A stretch of 64,000 nucleotides of DNA, taken from Thermoleophilaceae bacterium (lineage in GTDB: Bacteria; Actinomycetota; Thermoleophilia; Solirubrobacterales; Thermoleophilaceae). The stretch covers positions 361,098 through 425,097 of the forward strand of contig JAUJNF010000001.1 of the NCBI GenBank assembly GCA_030446485.1. Reading direction: 5' to 3'. Positions 35,332 to 44,731 of this stretch are shown here, piece after piece. Under the pieces are notes generated by a model. That model searched no databases. It saw only the letters and a program-made list of their open reading frames with translations, and had not been told where the DNA came from. Every line of letters begins with the position of its first letter. Within the stretch, counting starts at the first letter, position 1. The position numbers and the translations under genes were made by a program.

Positions 35332-36009
35332 TCAGACCGCGTGCGAGTCCCCGGGGGCCAGCACGGTCACGCGCGAGTCCGTGCTCGACTCGACCTCCGA
35401 CTTGAAGGCCTGGGCGTCGGCCGCTATCGGCGGGAAGGTGTCGTAGTGGCACGGGATGATCTGCTTGGCCCCGACGAGGGCGGCCGCGCCGACCGCGTCG
35501 TGCCTGTCCATCGTGTAGTGGCCGCCGATGCACATCAGCGCGACGTCGATGGAGTTGCGCTGTCGCACGAGCTGGAGGTCGGAGAACAGGCACGTGTCGC
35601 CGAGGTGATAGACGATCGTGTCATCGAGGCAGATCACGAGGCCCGCCGCCACGTGCGCCGTGCCCTTGGGCGAGACCGCCGTATGCAGAGCGGGAACGAG
35701 CCGCACCCAGCCGTCCTCAAACTCGATGGTGCCGCCGAGGTTCGGGTCGGACACGTTCTCCACGCGGTCGTTCATGAGCTCGACCGCCAGCTCGACGATG
35801 GCCACGCAGTGGGCACCGGTGCGCTTGGCGATGTCGACCGTGTCGCCTAGGTGGTCCGCGTGCCCGTGCGTCAGGAAGATGTGGGTGGGCTCGAGCTCGG
35901 CGGGGTCGGCGGCGGCCTTGGGATTGCCGGTGAGGAAGGGATCGGTGAGGATGCGGGTGCTGCCCTGCGTGATCTCGAAGCAGGACTGCCCGAGGAAGCG
36001 GATCTCCAT
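35332..36009 (-). CDS. UPF0173 metal-dependent hydrolase (beta-lactamase fold)
   Basis: 225 residues from the ATG at 36009; the longer open frame upstream is shadow coding over the preceding gene. Metallo-beta-lactamase motifs: FLTHGHADHLGD (HxHxDH, about residues 46-57), the later HLGDTCLF aspartate/histidine site and CHYDTFPP. The protein begins MEIRFLGQSCFEI, the usual UPF0173 start. These hydrolases have no settled substrate. The upstream 117-residue gene ends 2 bases before this start, so they form an operon with the O-antigen-ligase-like gene. Confidence 0.92.
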   Translation of the reverse strand: MEIRFLGQSCFEITQGSTRILTDPFLTGNPKAAADPAELEPTHIFLTHGHADHLGDTVDIAKRTGAHCVAIVELAVELMNDRVENVSDPNLGGTIEFEDGWVRLVPALHTAVSPKGTAHVAAGLVICLDDTIVYHLGDTCLFSDLQLVRQRNSIDVALMCIGGHYTMDRHDAVGAAALVGAKQIIPCHYDTFPPIAADAQAFKSEVESSTDSRVTVLAPGDSHAV

Positions 36010-36011
36010 GT

Positions 36012-36365
36012 CTAGCTCTCCTTGTGGTTGGTCGTCTTCGGGTCCTCGGACGCACCGGAGTCGAGCTCTCGCGCGAGCTCCCACCCCACCGCGACGCCCA
36101 CCATCATGCCGAGGCGCGTCTCCTCCGCGAGCAGCGTCCGTACCGCGGTCAGCCGCTCGTCCTGGTCGGGCTTGGTGGCGGCCTTGAGCAGCTCGGCCTG
36201 CTGGACCTCGAACCACCCTCCTTCGTGCAGCGCCTGGGCGAGGATGAGCTGCAGCTTGGGAGCCATGCGGGCCACCCGGGTCTCGGCCTGGCGGAAGCGG
36301 TCGGGCTCGCTGAGGGCCTCGAGCGCCGCGTCCACCTCACCCTCGCTTGGCCTCGGCTCGGGCAC
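36012..36365 (-). CDS. Uncharacterised small helical protein
   Basis: 117 residues, no recognised domain. It is predicted mostly helical and charged (EVDAALEALSEPDRFRQAE, ETRVARMAPKLQLILAQALH) with an apolar patch near the C-terminus (RLGMMVGVAVGWELARELD). The GTG start at 36365 lies six bases after a TATTAT -10 box (36377-36372, minus strand), so the transcript is probably leaderless. The stop lies 2 bases before the UPF0173 hydrolase start. Coupling suggests a shared function, but none can be named. Confidence 0.75.
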   Translation of the reverse strand: MPEPRPSEGEVDAALEALSEPDRFRQAETRVARMAPKLQLILAQALHEGGWFEVQQAELLKAATKPDQDERLTAVRTLLAEETRLGMMVGVAVGWELARELDSGASEDPKTTNHKES

Positions 36366-36382
36366 GTGTCGATAATAGGGTC
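36366..36382. promoter_or_regulatory. 17-base bidirectional promoter driving two divergent leaderless genes
   Basis: Only 17 bases separate the GTG of the 117-residue gene (36365, minus) from the GTG of selD (36383, plus). The centre GATAATA supplies GATAAT (36371-36376) for the plus strand and TATTAT (36377-36372) for the minus strand; each hexamer ends exactly six bases before its GTG. Confidence 0.6.
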
Positions 36383-37405
36383 GTGTCCGCCTCCGAAACC
36401 GCCGTCGCGCTCACCTCGCTGTCCCACGGCGCCGGCTGTGCGTGCAAGCTGCCGCCCGCCGCCCTGCACCCGCTTCTGAGCGAGCTGCCGCGCACGGTCG
36501 ACCCGGCCCTGCTGGTGGGCACCGAGACCGCCGACGACGCCGCCGTGTACCGCGTGAGCGACGAGCTCGCCATCGTGAGCACGGTCGACTTCTTCACCCC
36601 GATCGTCGACGACCCGTACGACTTCGGACGCATCGCCGCCACCAACGCCCTGTCGGACGTCTACGCGATGGGCGGCGTGCCGCTGATGGCCCTCAACCTC
36701 GTGGCCTACCCACTCGAGGAGCTGGGCGGCGAGATCCTCCGCGAGATCCTCCACGGCGGGGCGGCCGCAGCGGCCGGCGCCGGGGTGGCGATCGCCGGCG
36801 GCCACTCGATCGACGATCGCGAGCCCAAGTACGGGCTTGCGGTGACCGGCGCGGTGCACCCCGACCGGCTGGTGCGCAACTCCACCGCGCGCGCGGGCGA
36901 CGAGCTGTACCTGACGAAGTACGTCGGGGGCGGCGCGGTGTCGACCGCGGCCAAGCGCGGGTTTGCCTCGCCGGAGCTGATGGTCCGGGCGGTGGAGGTG
37001 ATGACGACCCTCAACCGCGACGCCTCTCGAGCGGCGCTCGCCGCCGACCTCGGCGCGATGACCGACGTGACCGGCTTCGGCCTCCTCGGCCACCTGCGCG
37101 AGATGGCGCAGGCGAGCGGAGTGTCGGTCGAGGTCGAGGCCGCGGCGGTTCCGGCGATCGAGGGCGTGCTCGAGCTCCTGGCCGGCCCGGAGCCGCCCAT
37201 CGCGGGGGGAACCCGCCGCAACCGCGACTGGGTCGAGCCGTCGGTGACGTGGGCCGCGGACGTGCCGGAGGAGCGGCGCTGGTTGCTCTGCGACGCCATG
37301 ACCTCCGGCGGGCTGCTGATCGCGGCCGCCCCCGGGTCGGGGGCGCCGGGTACCCTGATCGGCCGGATCGGCGACGAAGAGCCGGGCCGGATCGAGGTCC
37401 GCTGA
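36383..37405 (+). CDS. selD: Selenide, water dikinase (selenophosphate synthetase)
   Basis: 340 residues from the GTG at 36383; the in-frame TTG at 36347 would overlap the divergent gene and is disfavoured. The active-site loop HGAGCACKLPP carries Cys19 and Lys22, equivalent to E. coli Cys17 and Lys20, so this is the cysteine rather than the selenocysteine form. VGTETADDAAVY, STVDFFTPIVDDPYDFG and IAGGHSIDDREPKYGLAV are further family signatures. It makes selenophosphate from selenide and ATP for selenocysteine or selenouridine synthesis. No selA, selB or tRNA-Sec gene is in the window, so the downstream use of selenium is not seen here. Confidence 0.96.
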   Translation: MSASETAVALTSLSHGAGCACKLPPAALHPLLSELPRTVDPALLVGTETADDAAVYRVSDELAIVSTVDFFTPIVDDPYDFGRIAATNALSDVYAMGGVPLMALNLVAYPLEELGGEILREILHGGAAAAAGAGVAIAGGHSIDDREPKYGLAVTGAVHPDRLVRNSTARAGDELYLTKYVGGGAVSTAAKRGFASPELMVRAVEVMTTLNRDASRAALAADLGAMTDVTGFGLLGHLREMAQASGVSVEVEAAAVPAIEGVLELLAGPEPPIAGGTRRNRDWVEPSVTWAADVPEERRWLLCDAMTSGGLLIAAAPGSGAPGTLIGRIGDEEPGRIEVR

Positions 37406-37423
37406 CGCCGGCACACCGGCGCT

Positions 37424-37462
37424 GTCCTGCCCTCCTGTCGCAGTGGAACAGCAGGGCAGGAC
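37424..37462. terminator. Bidirectional stem-loop terminator between selD and rhomboid-like gene
   Basis: GTCCTGCCCT (37424-37433) pairs perfectly with AGGGCAGGAC (37453-37462); after one mismatch CTGT/ACAG extends the stem inward. It lies between two convergent genes, 19 bases after the selD stop and 38 bases from the opposing stop. No U-tract on either side. A smaller hairpin CGCCGG-CACA-CCGGCG precedes it. Confidence 0.6.
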
Positions 37463-37499
37463 GGTGGTGCCGCGGCAAGCCGCGGCCCGCGCGCGCCGC

Positions 37500-38255
37500 C
37501 TACCGCCTGAAGGTGCTGAGCGCGAGCCCCATCAGCGCCCCCGCGGCCGCCCCACCCGCGCCGGCCGCGGCGCTGGCGTACTCGGTGGCCAGCGGCAGCA
37601 GGGCCAGCAGGGCGCCAAGCACGTAGACCCCTAGCAGGTCGTTCTCGCGGTCGGCTCCGCGGCGGGCGGCGCGGCGGTCGTCCACGAGCCATGCGCACAG
37701 GAGGCCGAGCGCCGCTCCGTTGGCGCCGATCGCCGGGTACAGGTCCGCGGCCACCGACACCGCGGCGCCGGCGGCGGCACAGACGAAGAAGACGACCACG
37801 AGCGCCACCGCACCGAACCGTCGCTCCAGATGGACGCCGAAGAGCGCCACGGCCACGAGCGCCACGAACTGGTAGCCCATGTTCTCGTGCGGGAGCGCGG
37901 TGGTGAGCAGCCGCCACCACTCCCCGTCGATGGGACCGAGCAGCGCGAAGTCGTCCGCGCCGACCGCCGCGGTGCTGACGGCGACGGTCACGAGCAGCGA
38001 GAGCGCCACCAGCACGATGGTGGCCGTGGGCCTGGTGTCGGGGGCGATCCCCGGGATCTCGTCGCGGCGAAGCTTGGGAAGCGAGGGGGGCTTCACCCGC
38101 CGGGGCGGCGCCTCTGGCTCCAGGGGCGGGCCGCGGTCGATCTTGGGAGCGCGCTTGCGCACCCGCTGCCCGCAGTAGGGGCATTCGGTCACGTACGGGC
38201 TCACCTCGCTGCTGCAGTTCTTGCAGACGACGAAGAGGTCCGGCTCGCTGCTCAC
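37500..38255 (-). CDS. Rhomboid-like membrane protein with N-terminal zinc ribbon, catalytic serine absent
   Basis: 251 residues from the GTG at 38255, which lies seven bases after a TATCCT -10 box and has no ribosome site. The first 30 residues form a CxxC...CxxC zinc ribbon (Cys11, Cys14, Cys25, Cys28). After a Pro-rich linker there are about six hydrophobic helices with rhomboid-type features: WWRLLTTALPHENMGYQF, then VALFGVHLERRFG. The motif that should be GxSG reads GANG, with Asn179 in place of the catalytic serine, and no helix-6 catalytic His is apparent. It is therefore probably a non-proteolytic member. An upstream Met in the same frame is a less likely start. Confidence 0.8.
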   Translation of the reverse strand: MSSEPDLFVVCKNCSSEVSPYVTECPYCGQRVRKRAPKIDRGPPLEPEAPPRRVKPPSLPKLRRDEIPGIAPDTRPTATIVLVALSLLVTVAVSTAAVGADDFALLGPIDGEWWRLLTTALPHENMGYQFVALVAVALFGVHLERRFGAVALVVVFFVCAAAGAAVSVAADLYPAIGANGAALGLLCAWLVDDRRAARRGADRENDLLGVYVLGALLALLPLATEYASAAAGAGGAAAGALMGLALSTFRR

Positions 38256-38316
38256 CGATCCGAGGATACTCGCGCTCCGAGGCCGGGGCGCGACCCCGCC
38301 CGCGGCGCGACCGCGC

Positions 38317-39432
38317 CTAGGCACAGGTGGCTTCGACGATCTCCTTCATCAGCTCGCGCGAGTCCGAGTTGGCCTCGAAGACCACCACCTGCCGATCCGC
38401 TCCGGTGCCGCGCTCGATCAGGTCCTCGACCCCCGCCAGCTCGTCGGCCGAGCCCAGATCCTCGGCGTGCCCCCGCACCCGGTCGATCACCCGCCGCGCC
38501 AGGTCCTTGGTGGCCACGCGCCGGTCCTCCGGGAGGTCCACGAGCTCGCCGTGCAACCCGCGTCGGGCGGCCAGCCACTTGTTCTCGTCGAGCATCTCGT
38601 GCGGGTACGGGGAGAGGGCCTGGCCCGAGTCGTAGTGCTCGGCGAGCTCCCTGACCAAGCCCTGGATCAGCGCCGCCAGCCCGAGCGTGTGCTCCACACG
38701 CGTCTGCGCGTCCGCCACCCTCACCTCGACGGTCCCGAAGTTGGCGTGCGGACGCACGTCGTACCAGAGGTAGGTGTAGTCCTCGATCGCCCGGCTCCTC
38801 ATCATGAAGTCGACCCGCCGGGCGTAGTCGTCGAAGTCCTCGTAGCACGGTGGTATGCCCACCCGCGGGAAGGCGCGAAAGATCGGCGTGCGTGTGGACA
38901 GCAGGCCGGTGGCCTGACCGCGCCAGAACGGCGAGTTGCACGACAGGGCCAGCAGCAGCGGTATGTGCACGCGCATGCCGTTGGCCACGTGAATCGCCTT
39001 GTCCGGATCGTCGATGCCGACGTGCACGTGCAGGCCGAAGATGAGCTCCTGCCGGGCCACGAAGCCAAGGGCGGCCACCAGCTCCCGGTAGCGGGGCCGG
39101 GCCACGATCCGCTGCTCCTCCCACATGGCGAACGGATGGGTGCCGGCCGAGCCGATGGCGAGGCCCCGCTCGTCGGCCGTGCTCTGCACCTGCCGGCGCA
39201 GCTCCCGGAGCTGGGCGCCGGCGTCGCGGGTGTTCCGGCACGGGGTGGTCGAGACCTCCAGCACCGATTCCAACAGCTCGGGCTTCACGTCGCCGTCGGT
39301 GTCGGGCACGGCCAGGAGCATGTCCTCGACCATGCTCTTCAGGTCGTAGGTCTCCCGGTCGAGGAGCATCAGCTCCTCCTCGATGCCCAAGGTGTAGGAG
39401 GGGCCCGTGAACTGGTGCTCCACGGCGGGCAT
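38317..39432 (-). CDS. Carboxylate-amine ligase, GCS2 (YbdK) family
   Basis: 371 residues from the ATG at 39432; a Met nine codons upstream is also possible. GCS2 signatures: YTLGIEEELMLLD near the N-terminus, VLEVSTTPCRN, GSAGTHPFAMW, LIFGLHVHVGIDDPD and FGTVEVRVADAQTRVEH. YbdK-type enzymes have weak glutamate-cysteine ligase activity, forming an amide bond with ATP. In actinobacteria that use mycothiol the physiological substrate is often something else. It stands alone, divergent from the DUF2090 gene across about 90 bases. Confidence 0.9.
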   Translation of the reverse strand: MPAVEHQFTGPSYTLGIEEELMLLDRETYDLKSMVEDMLLAVPDTDGDVKPELLESVLEVSTTPCRNTRDAGAQLRELRRQVQSTADERGLAIGSAGTHPFAMWEEQRIVARPRYRELVAALGFVARQELIFGLHVHVGIDDPDKAIHVANGMRVHIPLLLALSCNSPFWRGQATGLLSTRTPIFRAFPRVGIPPCYEDFDDYARRVDFMMRSRAIEDYTYLWYDVRPHANFGTVEVRVADAQTRVEHTLGLAALIQGLVRELAEHYDSGQALSPYPHEMLDENKWLAARRGLHGELVDLPEDRRVATKDLARRVIDRVRGHAEDLGSADELAGVEDLIERGTGADRQVVVFEANSDSRELMKEIVEATCA

Positions 39433-39523
39433 CGTACGCTGATGCGGCCACGAGTCCACGCCGCGGCGGTTTCCGGCGCAGGCGTATATTCCGAGACCCC
39501 GACGACGCAGGGAGGCACGACCC

Positions 39524-40456
39524 TTGACTGAGGGCTACGACGACAAGATCTTCATCCTCGCCTTCGACCATCGCGGCTCGTTCCAGAAGAAGATGTTCGG
39601 GATCGAGGGCGACCCCACCGAGGAGGAGACGGCTCGCATCGCCGACGCCAAGCACCTGATCTACGAGGGCCTGGCGGCGGCGCTCGAGCAGGGCGCCGAC
39701 GCCCACGCCACCGGCGCGCTCGTGGACGAGCAGTTCGGCGGCGACATCCCCATGCAGGCCAAGGGTCGCGGGCTGCGGCTTGCGATGCCGGTGGAGAAGA
39801 GCGGCCAGGACATGTTCGACTTCGAGTACGGGGACCGGTTCGGCGAGCACATCGAGCGGTTCGACCCCCACTTCTCCAAGGTCCTCGTGCGCTACAACCC
39901 CGACGGCGACGCCGAGGCCAACCGCGTGCAGGCCCAGAAGCTGAAGCGGCTGTCCGACTGGCTGCGCGAGCACGAGCGCAAGTTCCTCTTCGAGCTGCTC
40001 GTGCCCGCCGAGGAGGCCCAGCTCGAGTCGGTGGGCGGCGACGTGGACCGCTACGACGAGGAGCTGCGCCCGGAGCTGATGCGGCGGGCCATCGCCGAGC
40101 TGCAGGACGCCGGTCTCGAGGTGGACATCTGGAAGATCGAAGGCGTCGGAGACCGCGCCGACTCCCAGGCGATCGCCGAGCAGACTCGCATCGGAGGCCG
40201 CGACCACGTGAAGTGCGTGCTGCTCGGGCGCGGCGCCGACGACGACAAGGTGGACAACTGGCTGCGCCAGGCTGCGCCCGTGGAGGGCTTCGTGGGCTTC
40301 GCGATCGGCCGCAGCATCTGGTGGGACTCGCTCAAGGGCTTCCTCGACGGGTCCGTCGAACGCGGCGACGCCGCCGACCAGATCGCGAAGAACTACCTGC
40401 GCTTCGTGAAGGTCTACACCGACGCCGAGCAGCAGCAGCCGAGCGCCGTGGCCTGA
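39524..40456 (+). CDS. DUF2090 family protein (IolC C-terminal-like, aldolase superfamily)
   Basis: 310 residues. It begins FILAFDHRGSFQKKMFG, the usual DUF2090 opening (catalytic-type Asp-His-Arg). Later segments KVLVRYNPDGD, KFLFELLVPAE, VDIWKIEGV and the end VGFAIGRSIWWDSLKGF match the class I TIM-barrel aldolase-like family in which a 2-deoxy-5-keto-gluconate-6-phosphate aldolase activity is known for the IolC-fused form. The start is TTG at 39524 with a GGGAGG site 8 bases upstream. No iol genes are in the window, so the substrate is open. Confidence 0.85.
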   Translation: MTEGYDDKIFILAFDHRGSFQKKMFGIEGDPTEEETARIADAKHLIYEGLAAALEQGADAHATGALVDEQFGGDIPMQAKGRGLRLAMPVEKSGQDMFDFEYGDRFGEHIERFDPHFSKVLVRYNPDGDAEANRVQAQKLKRLSDWLREHERKFLFELLVPAEEAQLESVGGDVDRYDEELRPELMRRAIAELQDAGLEVDIWKIEGVGDRADSQAIAEQTRIGGRDHVKCVLLGRGADDDKVDNWLRQAAPVEGFVGFAIGRSIWWDSLKGFLDGSVERGDAADQIAKNYLRFVKVYTDAEQQQPSAVA

Positions 40457-40504
40457 CCCGTCGTTCGTAGCGACGGTCCGCTCTCGACCGGGACGATCGC
40501 CCAC

Positions 40505-40534
40505 TTGACATAAGGCTGCCCCGAGGCGTTGTTA
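40505..40534 (+). promoter_or_regulatory. Promoter with consensus -35 TTGACA
   Basis: TTGACA at 40505-40510, an 18-base spacer and TTGTTA at 40529-40534, about 12 bases before the ATG at 40546 of the small membrane protein gene. It is the best -35 box in the window. Confidence 0.55.
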
Positions 40535-40545
40535 GTGTGCGCGCG

Positions 40546-40788
40546 ATGCGCATGCGGCAATCCCTCGCCCAGTTCGAGGAAGAGTTCCACGAGCAGGCCG
40601 CCGAGGAGATGGAGCGGAGGGAGCGGCTGCGCCGTCAGGCGGTCAAGCGCTCACGCGTCCGTCGCGCCGAAAAGGTCGAGAAGCACGGCAAGCTCCGCTT
40701 CATCGGCCTCGTGATGGCCATCCTGGCCACGAGCGTGCTCGTTACGTTCGTGATGTTCGAGACGCTGGCGAGGTTGATCGGCGGGTAG
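40546..40788 (+). CDS. Small single-pass membrane protein with charged coiled-coil-like N-terminus
   Basis: 80 residues from the ATG at 40546 (an ATG two codons later and a GTG three codons earlier are alternatives). Residues 5-45 are highly charged and helical (QFEEEFHEQAAEEMERRER, then RSRVRRAEKVEKHGK), followed by one membrane helix (FIGLVMAILATSVLVTFVMF) and a short tail ARLIGG. No family recognised. A strong TTGACA promoter and isolation from neighbours suggest an independently expressed gene. Confidence 0.75.
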   Translation: MRMRQSLAQFEEEFHEQAAEEMERRERLRRQAVKRSRVRRAEKVEKHGKLRFIGLVMAILATSVLVTFVMFETLARLIGG

Positions 40789-40823
40789 GAAGCGGCGGGG
40801 ACGGTGGGCGGTGGACGGGATGG

Positions 40824-40856
40824 TTGGCAGGTGGCAGGTGGCAGTTGGCAGTTGGC
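40824..40856. repeat. Short tandem repeat, 7-bp unit, 4.7 copies
   Basis: Units read TTGGCAG, GTGGCAG, GTGGCAG, TTGGCAG, TTGGC. It lies in the 134-base gap between the convergent small membrane protein and csrA genes. Its end overlaps an 8-bp inverted repeat (GGCCTCGG at 40854-40861, CCGAGGCC at 40885-40892). Confidence 0.85.
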
Positions 40857-40922
40857 CTCGGCGGTCCGCCTGCCTTTGCCTCGTCCGAGGCCTGCGGCCA
40901 GCGACGCTTTGCCGGCCCCGCG

Positions 40923-41165
40923 CTAAGACGGAGGGGTACTGCGCAGGCGCGTGAGGGCCTCGTCAACGGCCTCCCCAACCTGCCCTTCATCGTCCGCCAC
41001 GCGATCCCCCTGGATCTCCAGGTAGACCTCCTTGCGGAACACCGGGATCGAGCGGGGCGCCTGGATGCCGATCCTCACCTTCTCACCCATGATCGCCAGC
41101 ACGGAGATCTCGATCTCGTCGCCGATCATGATGCTCTGATTGGATTTCCTCGTCAGTACCAGCAT
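40923..41165 (-). CDS. csrA: Carbon storage regulator / translational regulator CsrA
   Basis: 80 residues from the ATG at 41165, preceded by a GGGAGG site; the longer open frame upstream is not real. It begins [20 protein letters not shown] and contains [19 protein letters not shown], the core of CsrA including the Arg44-equivalent needed to bind GGA motifs. CsrA represses translation by covering ribosome sites. In Gram-positive bacteria it is usually tied to flagellin control with FliW, but no flagellar gene is seen here. The C-terminal 20 residues are longer than minimal. Confidence 0.95.
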   Translation of the reverse strand: MLVLTRKSNQSIMIGDEIEISVLAIMGEKVRIGIQAPRSIPVFRKEVYLEIQGDRVADDEGQVGEAVDEALTRLRSTPPS

Positions 41166-41274
41166 GCGCGCCTCCCGGGGTTGAGGGAGTCTAACGCCGC
41201 CATACGAGGGCGGCAGGATTGAATGTGAACAGGAGCGGTCCGTTCGCGGCAGACGATTGGTACGCTCGCGGCCC

Positions 41275-41862
41275 GTGCCCCGCAGGTCCCTCAAGCCCCA
41301 GCTCAACCAGATCCGCACGTGGGTGCGCCAGGGTCGCACAGACGCGTGGGTCGCACATCAGCTCGAGGTGTCGGTCCGCGACGTGCAGGCGTTCAAGCGC
41401 GAGCACGAGCTCGCTCCGGCCGACGCGGAGACCGATGGCCTTCCGGGAATCGACGAGGAGCCCGACCTGCGAGCCGAGGACGACGCCCTGGTGGCGGCCG
41501 CCCTGGACGCCGAGCCGGAGCCGGCCGACGAGCCGGCGGAGGAGGCCTCCGACGATGAGTCGGCGGCGGGTGCTCGCCGGCGGCGCGGGCGGCGCGGGGG
41601 ACGCCGCCGGCGTGGCGGCGGCGCCTCGAGGCCGCTCGAGGGCAGCTTCGACCACGGCGAGGAGGGCTATGGCCTGTGGCTCGACCCCGCCGTGCAGGAC
41701 GACCCGATCTACGCCGAGCACTGGGCGGGCCACCGGCCGGTCACGGTGACCGTCGAGGCCGAGCGCATAGTGATCGAGCGCGCCGGCGAGGTGGAGGAGC
41801 CGGCCCCGGAGGTCGACGAGACGCCCGAGCCGCAGCTCGACCCGGACCGTTTCGACGCCTGA
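41275..41862 (+). CDS. Uncharacterised protein with helix-turn-helix-like N-terminus and Arg/Gly-rich segment
   Basis: 195 residues from the GTG at 41275 (TACGCT -10 box 8 bases before it; an in-frame TTG at 41257 is the alternative). Residues 1-45 look like a small helix-turn-helix ([37 protein letters not shown]). Then follows a long acidic disordered stretch, a very basic Arg/Gly run (about 100-120) and a more folded C-terminal part ([36 protein letters not shown]). The mix of acidic and RGG-like parts suggests nucleic acid binding. It is divergent from csrA. No family name can be given. Confidence 0.75.
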   Translation: MPRRSLKPQLNQIRTWVRQGRTDAWVAHQLEVSVRDVQAFKREHELAPADAETDGLPGIDEEPDLRAEDDALVAAALDAEPEPADEPAEEASDDESAAGARRRRGRRGGRRRRGGGASRPLEGSFDHGEEGYGLWLDPAVQDDPIYAEHWAGHRPVTVTVEAERIVIERAGEVEEPAPEVDETPEPQLDPDRFDA

Positions 41863-41902
41863 GCGGGTCCGGGCGGCCCTGGGCGCCCGCTGAGAGGCTC
41901 CT

Positions 41903-42226
41903 TCAGCGCTCGTAACGGGCGTGGGGGCGCCCGCCGGCGAAGTCCGTGGCCTCACGCGCATAGCGGCCGAACGCGGCGTCCACGACCCACGCGGCGTCGC
42001 CGCCGGCCGACATGTCGCGGGCAAGGTCCGAGGCCCAGTCGACTCCGCCCCCGTACAGCGCGGCCAGCTCGCCCACGTTGAACGAGGAACCGAGGCGGCG
42101 CCGCAGCTCGTCGGTGACCACGAACACCGCGCGATCGAGATCCGCCCGCTCGAGGTCGGGCGCCTGGCGCAGCCGGCGCTCACCCTCCTCCCACTGGAAC
42201 AGCGCGTTCTCGACCGCGTAGGCCAC
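41903..42226 (-). CDS. Uncharacterised small protein downstream of divIC
   Basis: 107 residues from a GTG at 42226. Predicted mainly helical: VAYAVENALFQWEEGERRLRQ, then FVVTDELRRRLGSSFNVGELAALYGGGVDWASDLA. No membrane segment or known motif. It is the last gene of the surA-mazG-eno-divIC run, 43 bases after divIC, so it is probably co-transcribed. It is not obviously the DUF501 protein that often occupies this position in actinobacteria. Confidence 0.75.
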   Translation of the reverse strand: MAYAVENALFQWEEGERRLRQAPDLERADLDRAVFVVTDELRRRLGSSFNVGELAALYGGGVDWASDLARDMSAGGDAAWVVDAAFGRYAREATDFAGGRPHARYER

Positions 42227-42269
42227 GGGCAGGGACGGTAGCCGTCGAGAGGGTGGAAGTAGCCGGCGA

Positions 42270-42641
42270 TCATCTGGGCGGCTCCGCGCCGCGGATCACG
42301 AACGCCCGCTCGCCCGCTCGCACCATGCCGAGTTCGCGTGCCTCGCGCTCCAGCGCGTCGGGGCGGCGGAGCTGGCGCACGCGAGCCTTCAACGCAACGT
42401 TGTCGCGCCGCTGCTCCTCGAGCTCCGCGTGGTGCGAGGCCGCGGTGCGAGACTGCGTCACGTACTGGTTCACGGGCGATACGTAGAGGAGCAGTACGCA
42501 GGCGAGCACCGCCAGCAGGGCGAGGCGGCCGACGCGGTCCCAGCGGATCGTCGCCCGGGGCGGTGAGGCCGCCCGCCGCGCGTTCACGGGACGCCTGGTG
42601 ACGGGGCGCCTCGACGCGGACGTGGTGTTACGCGCGGCCAC
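42270..42641 (-). CDS. divIC: Septum formation initiator family protein (DivIC/FtsB)
   Basis: 123 residues: basic disordered N-terminus of about 30 residues, one membrane helix (LALLAVLACVLLLYVSPVNQYV), a coiled coil (HAELEEQRRDNVALKARVRQL) and the family's conserved end (ALEREARELGMVRAGERAFVI). The size and order match FtsB/DivIC, which links division proteins FtsL and FtsQ/DivIB at the septum. It follows eno by 119 bases on the same strand, the usual gene neighbourhood. Confidence 0.92.
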   Translation of the reverse strand: MAARNTTSASRRPVTRRPVNARRAASPPRATIRWDRVGRLALLAVLACVLLLYVSPVNQYVTQSRTAASHHAELEEQRRDNVALKARVRQLRRPDALEREARELGMVRAGERAFVIRGAEPPR

Positions 42642-42760
42642 GGTCAGCGGTTCGCCGCCGCGGCGCGGGCTCCTGCCGCAGCCGACCGGTCCGCGGGGTC
42701 GGCCAACCGGTGCGGACGAGACCGCCTGGCGGCGGGAAGGCGGCCCCCCTGCGCAGTGCC

Positions 42761-44718
<1,958 letters not shown>

Positions 44719-44731
44719 CGGCGAGGGAGCC

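Noticed and set aside
35332-36216. Longer start for the UPF0173 hydrolase
   Set aside because: The first 69 residues overlap the upstream 117-residue gene and look like shadow coding; the family normally begins at MEIRFLGQ.
37403-37462. SECIS-like hairpin after the selD UGA stop
   Set aside because: The selD protein is complete at this stop and the active site uses Cys; the hairpin fits a terminator between convergent genes better.
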